64,000 bases of DNA. Source: Nitrosomonadales bacterium (lineage in GTDB: Bacteria > Pseudomonadota > Gammaproteobacteria > Burkholderiales > Gallionellaceae). The notes beneath the pieces were generated by a model. That model searched no databases. It was not told the origin of the DNA and worked only from the letters and a program-made list of their open reading frames with translations. Below, in pieces: positions 1-6,413 of the stretch (within the stretch, counting starts at the first letter, position 1; every line of letters starts with the position of its first letter). Location of the stretch: contig JADKHS010000007.1 in NCBI GenBank assembly GCA_016721605.1, positions 62,001-126,000 on the forward strand, given 5' to 3'. A program made the translations under genes and the position numbers.

Positions 1-914
1 TTGTGCGCCAGTACCGGCCCGGCAAATACCGCGTGCACACCAGAATGCGCAAGCTGAATGTCACTACGCATACACACATCGCCGGCGGCAAATACATTGA
101 AGTGGGAGATGCTTCGGTGTTGCGCATCCACGAGGACGTAGCCCTGTTCATCCAGCGCAAGACCGGAATTACACAGCCAAGCGGGCGGACGCGCACCGGT
201 CGCGGCAATGATGCAATCCGCAAGCAGGGATTGCCCGTTGGAAAGTGCAACCCCTTCTAAAGTACCCACTGCTTGCGCTTGATACAACGCAATGCCGCGC
301 TGCTCCAACAGCGCACGGACACGATGCTTCACCCCGCTCGCATGACCCGGCAAGATGCCGCCCTCCGAAGCGACCAACACGACTGAAGCTTGCTTGCACC
401 GTTGCGTGGCAAAAGCATATTGCGCGGCAAATGCCAGCTCGACGCCAGCCGCACCGCCGCCGACCACCACCAGCTGATAATGGTCCTGTTGGGATGCGGC
501 GTTGAGTATGGCCGGCCAACGTTGTACAAAATTTCCCAGCGGCTTGATCGGCAGCAGACGCTCTCCCGCCACTTCCAGTAATGATAGATCAGCCTCGCTG
601 CCCACATCGAGCGACAAGCCATCGTAATCGAGGTGCATACCATCTGAAAGCGAGATTCGGCACCGCTTGGCATCTATTCCAACGACTTGGGCAAAGATCA
701 AGCGTGCCCCGGCGGATGCCGCCAGCGGGCGCAGATCGATCCGACATTCCGACAGGCTGTAATGTCCGGCTATCCATCCCGGCAACATGCCTGAATAGAT
801 TTGGTAAGGACTGGGGGTAATCAGTACCGCATCAATGCCCAAAGATTTCTGAGCAAGGGTTTTAAGCACGCTGAGTTGCGCGTGTCCACCGCCCGCCATG
901 ATCAAACGATACAT
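1..914 (-). CDS. FAD/NAD(P)-dependent oxidoreductase, 3' end outside window
   Basis: The frame opens at an ATG at 914 and stays open to the window edge, giving about 304 residues without a stop. The N-terminus has a Rossmann glycine motif (MAGGGHAQLSVL) and a second nucleotide-binding motif lies near residue 150 (VVVGGGAAGVEL), the two-dinucleotide-domain layout of pyridine nucleotide-disulfide/NDH-2-like flavoproteins. The early segments GGGHAQ and YSGMLPGWIAGHY resemble the family that occurs alone or fused to the N-terminus of SelD (selenide, water dikinase). That match is from memory of the family; selD itself is not in view and might lie beyond the left edge. Substrate is unknown. A short AAGG-type ribosome site precedes the ATG. 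Confidence 0.8.
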   Translation of the reverse strand, partial: MYRLIMAGGGHAQLSVLKTLAQKSLGIDAVLITPSPYQIYSGMLPGWIAGHYSLSECRIDLRPLAASAGARLIFAQVVGIDAKRCRISLSDGMHLDYDGLSLDVGSEADLSLLEVAGERLLPIKPLGNFVQRWPAILNAASQQDHYQLVVVGGGAAGVELAFAAQYAFATQRCKQASVVLVASEGGILPGHASGVKHRVRALLEQRGIALYQAQAVGTLEGVALSNGQSLLADCIIAATGARPPAWLCNSGLALDEQGYVLVDAQHRSISHFNVFAAGDVCMRSDIQLAHSGVHAVFAGPVLAH

Positions 915-928
915 GAGGTATACCTTAC

Positions 929-1156
929 TCAGTGGAAGTGACGCTCAAGATTAAGCATTAACTGAATCATGTAGCCTTGGTGTTTTTTCATGAAACTATG
1001 GTTACACCCGTACCAGTCGTAGACTGGGTCCCAACTCTTACAACTTGAGGCGTAGGAATTCAATTTTTTGAAGCCATATAAAAGCAACACAAATGCCTGA
1101 TCAAAGACCCCGCATTTTTCCCGGTTGCGGATGGTAGTACAACCACGTTTATCGGT
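929..1156 (-). other. Open 75-codon stretch upstream of the flavoprotein, possible gene remnant
   Basis: Reading towards the flavoprotein there is an open frame of about 75 codons ending in TGA at 929-931, only 14 bases before the flavoprotein ATG. It has no ATG at its 5' side and starts directly after an in-frame TAA. The peptide is rich in Cys and aromatic residues (for example SWDPVYDWYGCNHSFMKK), which looks more protein-like than random frames nearby. I do not recognise a family. It may be the 3' end of a decayed or frameshifted gene cotranscribed with the flavoprotein, or chance. The rest of 1157-1324 is AT-rich and shows no gene; it probably holds promoters. Confidence 0.25.
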
Positions 1157-1324
1157 TTACCACAGCACTGCGTACGCATGGCAGTTTACGGATGTATTTC
1201 TTAAAAAATACATTATATTAAATAATTACGAGTGTTATTTGCCCTCTTTATGAATAAGTTAGACTAAATAAATTGTGAATAGCAGAGGTGTGATCAAAGT
1301 TCATTTGCGTTAGAATAGGCGCGC

Positions 1325-1400
1325 GCCTCGGTAGCTCAGTGGATAGAGCGACCCCCTCCTAAGGGGTAGGTCGGACGTTCGATTCGTCTTCGGGGCACCA
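1325..1400 (+). tRNA. tRNA-Arg (anticodon CCT)
   Basis: A full cloverleaf can be drawn. The acceptor strand GCCTCGG pairs with TCGGGGC (two G-T wobbles), the D arm is GCTC/GAGC, the anticodon stem ACCCC/GGGGT encloses loop CTCCTAA with anticodon CCT, and the T arm is GGACG-TTCGATT-CGTCT. Discriminator A is followed by an encoded CCA at 1398-1400. It reads AGG codons. Confidence 0.95.
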
Positions 1401-1571
1401 ATAATCCATACGCTTTCCGCGAGTCAAACTGTATTAACTTCCAGCTGTTCCTGCTCCGTGTAAGGCCAGTGTAAGATTTTACGGACTCAGCAGCATCACA
1501 CCACCTGTCAAATAGCTGGAAAATGAGTACAGTGCCACCACAACTTAACAACACTTTTGAAAGGAATCTTC

Positions 1572-2339
1572 ATGTTGACAACAAAATACTACGTAACTGG
1601 GCGATGGCTTCCGATGTTAATCGCCAGCTTTGGTTTGGCATGGGGTGTTAACGGCTATACCTCGCCGCAATGGGATAATTTGCAAGCTGTAAATGAGGGT
1701 TACCAACAAGCGGTTAACAGCCCAATACGAACCGATGAAGACAAGCGTGCTGATGCAACGCGCAAACCAATTGAATTCCTACAGTTCACCCAAGTACGGC
1801 CAGGTATGCTGGTAATGGACATTGCAGCTGGCGGGGGAAATACCACGCAGCTACTTGCGCTGGTTGTTGGAAGCAAGGGCTCCGTATGGGCACAAGGGGA
1901 CCAACAACGGCCAGCACTTGTCAAACGGTTGGCCGACCATCCCCAACCGAACATCGTTCCGGTAATAAGCTCTTTTGAAGACCCTATCCCCAGTGATATA
2001 CCCAAGCTAGACTTGATTACCATCATCCTGAACTACCATGATATCGCCTATAAACCCGTTGACCGTTCCAAACTAAACCAACGATTGTTTAATGCATTGA
2101 AATCTGGTGGACATCTCGTTGTAATTGATCACTCAGCAAAACCGGGTAGTGGAGTCTCAGCAGCAAAATCACTTCACCGTATTGACGAAAAACTCGTTGG
2201 TGAAGAATTCCTGAAGGCAGGTTTCCAGCTCGAAGAAGAAAGCAGCTTCCTACACAATCCGTCTGACCCCCGTGACCAAGCTTTCTTCAAGATGAAAATT
2301 CCGTCAGACAAATTTTCCTTGCGCTTCGTCAAGCCTTGA
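1572..2339 (+). CDS. Exported-looking class I SAM methyltransferase, first tandem copy
   Basis: 255 residues from the ATG at 1572, chosen over the upstream start at 1557 because AAGGA at 1561-1565 is correctly spaced from it. Residues 1-35 form a hydrophobic signal-like segment (MLIASFGLAWGV) ending before the conserved RADATRKP stretch. The SAM-binding motif I is VMDIAAGGGNTTQLLA, followed by a motif-II-like acidic patch and LVVIDHSAKPG. This is the architecture of the predicted methyltransferases of COG4798, whose substrate is not established. A paralogue follows at 2492-3259 and is similar along its whole length. A signal sequence on a SAM enzyme is odd, since SAM is cytoplasmic; the segment may be a membrane anchor. 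Confidence 0.75.
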   Translation: MLTTKYYVTGRWLPMLIASFGLAWGVNGYTSPQWDNLQAVNEGYQQAVNSPIRTDEDKRADATRKPIEFLQFTQVRPGMLVMDIAAGGGNTTQLLALVVGSKGSVWAQGDQQRPALVKRLADHPQPNIVPVISSFEDPIPSDIPKLDLITIILNYHDIAYKPVDRSKLNQRLFNALKSGGHLVVIDHSAKPGSGVSAAKSLHRIDEKLVGEEFLKAGFQLEEESSFLHNPSDPRDQAFFKMKIPSDKFSLRFVKP

Positions 2340-2491
2340 TAGGTAGAAGCATCCATTGCCGTGGACGCTTGCCTACACACATTTTGGACATTAGCGTTCC
2401 GTTGTATGTTTGTAGGCAAGCTCCAAATACATGGGATGACCGTCCCACTAAAAAATATCCTACGCCTTGATGTTTTTGAAAAGATTTTTTT

Positions 2492-3259
2492 GTGATTACC
2501 CAATACTGCTTGGGTGGCCGATGGGTACTGACGCTAATCGCTATCTTCGGCTTTGTCTGCGGGATCAACGGATACGCAGCGCCTGAATTAATCAACCCGC
2601 GAACACTATCCGAATCTTACAAACAGGCGGCTGCCAGCCCCATTCGAACTAATGAAGACAAGCGTGCTGATGCTACACGCAAACCGGTTGAGTTCTTGCA
2701 GTTCGCCCAAGTGCGACCGGGTATGCGGGTACTGGATCTCGCAACTGGCAATGGGTACACGACACAATTGCTTGCGTTGGTTGTTGGAAGCACCGGAACG
2801 GTATGGGCGCAAGGGGACAATCAACGACCAGCATTCATCAAACGATTGGCCGATCACCCCCAGTCAAACATTGTGCCGGTGATACGCCCCTTCGAAGACC
2901 CCATACCCAATGACGCGCCCAAACTGGATTTGATCACCAACATCATGAATTATCACAATAGCGCCTACCTGTCGGCTGACCGTCGTGCCATGTTGAATCA
3001 GCGATTATTCAAAGCGTTGAAATCTGGCGGACACCTCATCGTGATCGACCACTCCACCAAAACGGGCACTGATATTGCAACGGCAAAGACGCTCCATCGC
3101 ATGGACCAGGCTATCGTTTTGGATGAGATTCAAAAAGCCGGTTTCCGACTTGAACAAGAAAGCAACTTTCTTCGCAACCCGTCCGACCCTCGCAATCAAG
3201 CTTATTTCGATATGGAAATACCGACAGACAAATTCGCATTTCGCTTCGTCAAGCCTTGA
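2492..3259 (+). CDS. Exported-looking class I SAM methyltransferase, second tandem copy
   Basis: 255 residues from a GTG at 2492. The protein aligns without large gaps to the copy at 1572-2339 (RADATRKPVEFLQFAQVRPG, then VLDLATGNGYTTQLLA for SAM binding, then LIVIDHSTKTG). The shared sequence continues just past the stop (ATAGGCAAGCGTCCATTGC-like), so the duplicated unit includes 3' flank. The start is uncertain. There is no good ribosome site before the GTG, and an ATG at about 2470 would join the frame if the T7 run at 2484-2490 were one base shorter. The N-terminal hydrophobic segment is retained (TLIAIFGFVCGI). Function as for its neighbour: a predicted methyltransferase of unknown substrate. 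Confidence 0.7.
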   Translation: MITQYCLGGRWVLTLIAIFGFVCGINGYAAPELINPRTLSESYKQAAASPIRTNEDKRADATRKPVEFLQFAQVRPGMRVLDLATGNGYTTQLLALVVGSTGTVWAQGDNQRPAFIKRLADHPQSNIVPVIRPFEDPIPNDAPKLDLITNIMNYHNSAYLSADRRAMLNQRLFKALKSGGHLIVIDHSTKTGTDIATAKTLHRMDQAIVLDEIQKAGFRLEQESNFLRNPSDPRNQAYFDMEIPTDKFAFRFVKP

Positions 3260-3304
3260 TGGATAGGCAAGCGTCCATTGCTTGGATGGCGCGATGGTGC
3301 CCCC

Positions 3305-3485
3305 CACAATCTCGGTAGAGTTGAGAACGACAGCAATGAAATCGGATCATCTACATCGCAAAATTTGAAGAAGCTGTTTATGTGTTACACGGCTTCACCA
3401 AAAAACACAACAAACCTCGAAACGCGACATCGATCTTGCCGCAAAGCGTTACCGTAAATTGCAACAGGAAAGGACAAAAAAATGA
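3305..3485 (+). pseudogene. HigB/RelE-type toxin, truncated and frameshifted
   Basis: Conceptual pieces in successive frames give the C-terminal half of a phage Gp49-like HigB toxin: ENDSNEI, then RIIYIAKFEEAVYVLHGFTKK, then QQTSKRDIDLAAKRYRKLQQ ending in TGA at 3483-3485. At least two frame changes are needed, one near 3341 and one in the A run near 3400. The N-terminal half of the toxin is not visible upstream. The stop overlaps the antitoxin ATG at 3482, the usual toxin-first higBA arrangement. The frame changes alone could be sequence errors, but the missing N-terminus argues that the toxin is dead. Confidence 0.6.
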
Positions 3486-3778
3486 ATGCGCCCCTGAAAA
3501 TAACTAAAAGTAGCGGCAACATCTTTCGTGATCTAGGATTCCCAGAAGGCGAAGCGCAAAACTTGCTGCTGAGAACCGACCTCATGATTAAGATTGAACA
3601 ACTCGTTAAAAAAAGCGGCCTCATTCAAAGCGAAACTGCTAAATTGCTCGGCATAACTCAGCCCCACATCAATGACTTGCTCAAAGGCCGCATCGAGAAA
3701 TTCAGCCTAGATGCTCTGGTCAACATGGTCGCCCATGCCGGTATGGAAGTCAAAATGACGGTCAAGAAAACCTCGTAA
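3482..3778 (+). CDS. higA: HigA-like XRE-family antitoxin
   Basis: 98 residues. The central part carries a helix-turn-helix (IQSETAKLLGITQPHINDLL, about residues 50-70) followed by a short C-terminal region (LVNMVAHAGMEVKM) typical of the small COG5606/HigA-type antitoxins that bind and neutralise Gp49-like RNase toxins and repress their own operon. It overlaps the toxin remnant upstream by an ATGA junction. With the toxin truncated, this antitoxin may be an orphan that still represses related promoters. The HTH assignment is firm; pairing with the remnant comes from position. Confidence 0.8.
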   Translation: MNAPLKITKSSGNIFRDLGFPEGEAQNLLLRTDLMIKIEQLVKKSGLIQSETAKLLGITQPHINDLLKGRIEKFSLDALVNMVAHAGMEVKMTVKKTS

Positions 3779-3896
3779 TAAAAACACGATCCCTAAAGCT
3801 ACAACATAATCCGATGTACCTAGTCAACAAAGAGCTTGAAACAGTTTGGCAATTAGCACACATTGAATGATCTGTGCCTGACCCTTTTAGTTTTTT

Positions 3897-3972
3897 ATTC
3901 ATCGAACCGCCGTGTACGCGATCCGTAAGCACGGTGCTGTGGGAGGGGCGTGAGGCTTCTTCCTGTCCCAAT
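3897..3972 (+). mobile_element. Probable 3' remnant of a group II intron (domain V-like hairpin)
   Basis: The stretch beginning ATCGAACCGCCGTG can fold as CCGTG(3910-3914)/CACGG(3930-3934) stacked on TACG(3915-3918)/CGTA(3924-3927), with a two-base AG bulge on the 3' side. This is the shape of intron domain V. The following text, ending in TTCCTGTCCCAATT, resembles the 3' ends of bacterial group II introns as I remember them. No reverse transcriptase frame is nearby, so only the tail would be left. A covariance-model search (Rfam Intron_gpII) would decide. Confidence 0.35.
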
Positions 3973-3987
3973 TAGGAATCTTTAGCT

Positions 3988-4443
3988 ATGTCCGAACGCA
4001 AACACCCATTGCCGCCGTTTCTTGAAGAACGAATACAGCCTTTAGTTTATAAGCGCTGGCTCGCCCGAAAAGCAGCCGCGCATTTAAAGAGAGACAGGAA
4101 ACGGGGCTACGAAAACATCACTGGCGCTATCTATCGAGATGCGATACATGAAGCCGTTTTACAAAGCGACGGCAAGGATGTTTACACCGGCGAGGAACTT
4201 AACTGGTGCCTCATCAGCACCTACAACAACAGCGACTCGGAGAGTGGAAAGCATGGCTACAAGGCAGGATTTGCCTTACTGCCTACCGTAGACCACATCG
4301 AATCCTCTGTCTCAAAACCAGGCTTCTGCATCTGCGCCTGGCGCACCAACGCTACAAAGCATGACTTGTCGCACCAAGCGTTCATTGATATCTGCAAGAA
4401 GGTTCTCGAACATGCTGGCTACCGCGTCGAGAAAGATTCTTAA
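3988..4443 (+). CDS. Hypothetical protein with HNH-like features
   Basis: 151 residues, with TAGGA before the ATG. I do not recognise the family with certainty. Features that recall HNH nucleases are a DVYTGEELNW segment near residue 65, an LPTVDHIESS segment near residue 100 (the DH could be the first catalytic pair), and WRTNATKHDLSHQAFIDICK near residue 120, which matches the spacing of Asn and His in degenerate HNH folds. There is no CxxC zinc pair. The N-terminus is basic. It sits between toxin-antitoxin modules and is followed at its stop codon by an attC-like half-element, so it may be a gene-cassette ORF. A nuclease role is speculative. Confidence 0.55.
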   Translation: MSERKHPLPPFLEERIQPLVYKRWLARKAAAHLKRDRKRGYENITGAIYRDAIHEAVLQSDGKDVYTGEELNWCLISTYNNSDSESGKHGYKAGFALLPTVDHIESSVSKPGFCICAWRTNATKHDLSHQAFIDICKKVLEHAGYRVEKDS

Positions 4444-4476
4444 CGAATAAGTTAGGATCGTGAAGCGAAGCGCAGC
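4441..4476 (+). repeat. Partial attC-like element after the 151-aa ORF
   Basis: Starting at the stop codon, TAACGAATAAGTTAGGATCG and the following TGAAGCGAAGC match the 5' arm and loop of the elements at 5352 and 6129. The 3' arm is absent; the sequence instead runs into an unrelated short palindrome (TAGCCTGGGCTA). I read it as a damaged member of the same repeat family. Confidence 0.35.
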
Positions 4477-4543
4477 AAGCGTAGCCTGGGCTAGCGTAGA
4501 TACCGTCTCTAACGTCAAGCATTTTTCAAGCCCAGTAGGTTAG

Positions 4544-4576
4544 GCTGAATGAAATGAAGCCCAACATCACAGGGAG
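4544..4576 (+). repeat. REP-type palindrome upstream of RAYT remnant
   Basis: GTAGGTTAGGCTGAATGAAA continuing to TGAAGCCCAACATCA is an imperfect palindrome (GGTTAGGC with GCCCAAC). It is closely related to the elements at 18274-18317 and 30948-30974. It lies 12 bases before a RAYT remnant, the usual REP/RAYT association. Confidence 0.5.
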
Positions 4577-4587
4577 TGGATGAACAC

Positions 4588-4815
4588 ATGCTTTACCGAC
4601 GTGTCGGTGCAGCGTGAGGCACATACTTCTTCACCGTTAATCTGGCTGAACGACGCCAATGTATTGGTACTGCATATCGATGACTTGCGTGCAACCCTGA
4701 AAACGGTGAAAGACACACATCCGTTGACTATTCTAGCGATGGTGGTGTTGCCAGAACACCTGCATGCGATATGGCGCTTATCACCGGATGATGCCGACTC
4801 ACCCACCGCGTTAAA
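4588..4815 (+). pseudogene. REP-associated tyrosine transposase (RAYT), N-terminal remnant
   Basis: Translation from the ATG at 4588 gives MLYRRVGAA, a stop, then GTYFFTVNLAERRQ, the N-terminus of a TnpA_REP protein. After a frame change the next frame reads HPLTILAMVVLPEHLHAIWRL and DDADSPT, which includes the HxH (HLH) metal-binding motif of Y1/REP transposases. The catalytic Tyr half is missing because the sequence runs into the BrnT promoter at 4821. It is clearly dead: one nonsense codon, one frame change and a C-terminal truncation. Confidence 0.7.
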
Positions 4816-4820
4816 GCTTC

Positions 4821-4852
4821 TTGACAATTTATCATGCGTACATACAATGTAC
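4821..4852 (+). promoter_or_regulatory. Sigma-70 promoter with overlapping palindromic operator for brnTA
   Basis: TTGACA at 4821-4826 and TACAAT at 4843-4848 are separated by 16 bases, close to the consensus promoter. The perfect palindrome GTACAT-ACA-ATGTAC (4838-4852) overlaps the -10 box and is a good candidate operator for the BrnA antitoxin, which is known to repress its own operon. The -10 box ends only 6 bases before the BrnT ATG. Confidence 0.6.
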
Positions 4853-4854
4853 TT

Positions 4855-5165
4855 ATGATTAAATTCGAATGGGATACAACCAAGGCGATCTCAAACAAGA
4901 AGAAGCATGGCGTTTCGTTTGAGGAAGCTCAATCCGTCTTTTACGACGAGTTCGCTGTGCAATTCTTTGATGATGATAATCCCGTGTCAGAAGACAGATT
5001 TTTGATGCTCGGTTTTAGTGACGAAGCTCGCCTCCTAATTGTCATTGTCAGAACGTAACGAAGGCAACATTATTCGGATCATCTCGGCAGGAAAGCCACA
5101 AAAAAGAAAGTAACTATTATCAAGGAATTGGACATGAAAAACAGAATACGGATGTCAACAAATGA
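4855..5165 (+). CDS. brnT: BrnT-family ribonuclease toxin (frameshifted)
   Basis: The N-terminal 67 residues (MIKFEWDTTKAISNKKKHGV, then FEEAQSVFYD) are a typical BrnT start. BrnT is a RelE-fold ribonuclease paired with the DNA-binding BrnA. The frame breaks at about 5035-5057, and further parts appear in other frames: EGNIIRIISAGK and, after the A run near 5092, ESNYYQG. At least two one-base length changes separate these pieces. Either they are sequence errors or the toxin is inactivated. It is first in the operon, directly downstream of the promoter at 4821, and brnA follows with overlap. Confidence 0.7.
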
Positions 5166-5364
5166 AATCCCGCAAAAAATCCTTATGCAGCGAAGCTCAA
5201 GAAATCTGTCACGATGCGGTTAAGCGAAGATGTTATTGACTACTTCAAACAAATGGCTGACGAAAAGGGTGTCCCATATCAGAGCGTTATAAATCTTTAT
5301 CTGAGAGACTGTGTTTCAAATCATAGAAAATTGATATTTCATGGCAAAAATGCCCAACAAATAA
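5134..5364 (+). CDS. brnA: BrnA-family antitoxin (frameshifted)
   Basis: The start MKNRIRMSTNE lies in one frame. After a change in the A run at 5170-5176 the frame gives KNPYAAKLKKSVTMRLSEDV and continues IDYFKQMADEKGVPYQSVIN. This is the ribbon-helix-helix domain of BrnA (conserved KxxVTMRLSEDVIDYF). A further missing base in the AAAA near 5328 would restore the usual RKIDISW tail, and one stop candidate is TAA at 5362-5364. BrnA neutralises BrnT and autoregulates. All breaks sit in A runs, which favours sequence error. Confidence 0.65.
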
Positions 5365-5411
5365 GGTTAGATCATGCGAAGGCGAAGCCACGATCTAAAC
5401 TGTTTGCCAAA
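5352..5411 (+). repeat. attC-like hairpin after brnTA, degenerate 3' core
   Basis: The 5' core GCCCAAC (5352-5358) fits the integron R'' consensus RYYYAAC. An inner arm GTTAGATCATG pairs with CACGATCTAAAC around the loop CGAAGGCGAAGC. The 3' end reads GTTTGCCAAATGCCC where GTTTGTTGGGC would be expected, so the R' core is imperfect. Its orientation relative to the TA genes matches a cassette followed by its recombination site. It shares most of its sequence with the element at 6129-6188. Confidence 0.4.
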
Positions 5412-5471
5412 TGCCCAGCCAGTGCTTGGCTTAGCATTGCCCCAAAGTATTTTGTATTTATCAAATCGACA

Positions 5472-5500
5472 TTGACCCAATGTAATCGTTCGACTACAAT
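5472..5500 (+). promoter_or_regulatory. Sigma-70 promoter of the relE-type TA module
   Basis: TTGACC at 5472-5477 and TACAAT at 5495-5500 have an ideal 17-base spacing. Only five bases separate the -10 box from the ATG at 5506, so the expected transcription start falls at or next to the start codon. No Shine-Dalgarno sequence is possible unless transcription starts elsewhere. Confidence 0.55.
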
Positions 5501-5505
5501 TTCAC

Positions 5506-5802
5506 ATGTTCTTGATCAAGCGCACCGATGAATTCAATGATTGGCTCAGCGGTATCCGTGATGGCATGACACAACGCCGTTTGGTGAAGCGTTTGCGTAA
5601 GGTCACGCTGGGCAATCTGGGGGATGTCACACCCGTTGGCGACGGAGTGTTCGAGATGCGCGAACATTTCAGGCCGGGCTGGCGCATGTACTATATCCAA
5701 CGCGGATCAGTGTTGATTGTGATGCTGGGCGGCGGTGATAAATCCACACAAACTGCCGATATTGCCAAGGCCGTGAAACTCGCGGCAATGATTGAGGAGT
5801 AA
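5506..5802 (+). CDS. RelE/ParE-family toxin (addiction module killer protein)
   Basis: 98 residues, full length for the family of small killer proteins encoded ahead of an HTH antidote. Landmarks are FNDWLSGIRD near the N-terminus, the RLRKVTLGNLGDVTPVGDGV strand region, and EMREHFRPGWRMYYIQRGSV, with conserved Arg and Tyr residues of the RelE fold that usually cleaves ribosome-bound mRNA. The antitoxin starts 3 bases after the stop. The gene is intact, unlike the two TA modules to its left. It appears to be transcribed from the promoter at 5472-5500 as a leaderless or nearly leaderless mRNA. Confidence 0.88.
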   Translation: MFLIKRTDEFNDWLSGIRDGMTQRRLVKRLRKVTLGNLGDVTPVGDGVFEMREHFRPGWRMYYIQRGSVLIVMLGGGDKSTQTADIAKAVKLAAMIEE

Positions 5803-5805
5803 ACC

Positions 5806-6111
5806 ATGACCAAGAAAATCCACGTTGCTGACCTGCCTGATTTTGACGCTGCCGAGTATCTCGATAGCGAACAGGCGATTGCTGAGTATCTAACTGTTAT
5901 TTTGGAAGATAACGACGCATCCCTGCTGGCAGCAGCCTTGGGCGACATTGCCCGTGCGCGGGGTATGAGCGAGATCGCCAAGCAATCCGGGCTAACCCGC
6001 GAAGCTTTGTATAAGGCGCTTAGACCAAATGCGCATCCGCGCTTTGACACGATCAGCCGTGTCTGCGCGGCGCTAGGCGTGCGGCTGGTGGCGCAAGCTG
6101 TGCACGTGTGA
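5806..6111 (+). CDS. HTH antidote protein of the relE-type module
   Basis: 101 residues. The C-terminal half has an HTH (SEIAKQSGLTREALYKAL, about residues 58-75) followed by NAHPRFDTISRVCAALGVRL, the signature of the addiction-module antidote family (HigA-like) that pairs with the toxin immediately upstream. The N-terminal acidic segment (DLPDFDAAEYLDSEQAIAEY) is probably the toxin-binding part. The pair is operonic with a 3-base gap. It ends 17 bases before the best attC-like element. Confidence 0.9.
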   Translation: MTKKIHVADLPDFDAAEYLDSEQAIAEYLTVILEDNDASLLAAALGDIARARGMSEIAKQSGLTREALYKALRPNAHPRFDTISRVCAALGVRLVAQAVHV

Positions 6112-6128
6112 GTCTCTGTAGACTATCA

Positions 6129-6188
6129 GCCTAACAAATTTAGATCGTGCGAACGAAGCGAAGCCACGATCTAAACCGTTTGTTGGAC
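6129..6188 (+). repeat. attC-like recombination-site hairpin (60 bp)
   Basis: The element starts with GCCTAAC (6129-6135, fits RYYYAAC) and ends with GTTGGAC (6182-6188, fits GTTRRRY). Between them AAATTTAGATCGTG pairs with CACGATCTAAACCGTTT, giving about 20 paired bases with a 3-base bulge on one side and a 15-base loop. The length, the two core sites, the asymmetric bulge and the position just 3' of the TA genes all match integron attC sites. The loop GCGAAGC also resembles REP elements, so a non-integron palindrome remains possible. Confidence 0.5.
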
Positions 6189-6413
6189 AAGCCCCTGAGT
6201 ACGGGTCTGGCCTTATAGAAAATATATCTTAGTGTTCAATCCTCTCGCCAGACAAATTATATTGATATGACAAGGGTTATCTTGATGTACATAAATGGTC
6301 AAAATATGAAGATAAGCTAACATCGTGATATAGTTTGCATCCAAAAAAACCATACCGATTACATGGTGTTGCGTTACTTCAATAAATAAACATACAAATC
6401 AAGGGGAAATATA

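Noticed and set aside
4544..4576. Considered as a fourth attC-like site because it contains GTTAGGC (4549-4555), which fits GTTRRRY.
   Set aside because: The whole stretch matches the GTTGGGCTTCGC-type REP found at 18274 and 30948, and it sits before a RAYT remnant; no matching 5' core lies upstream.
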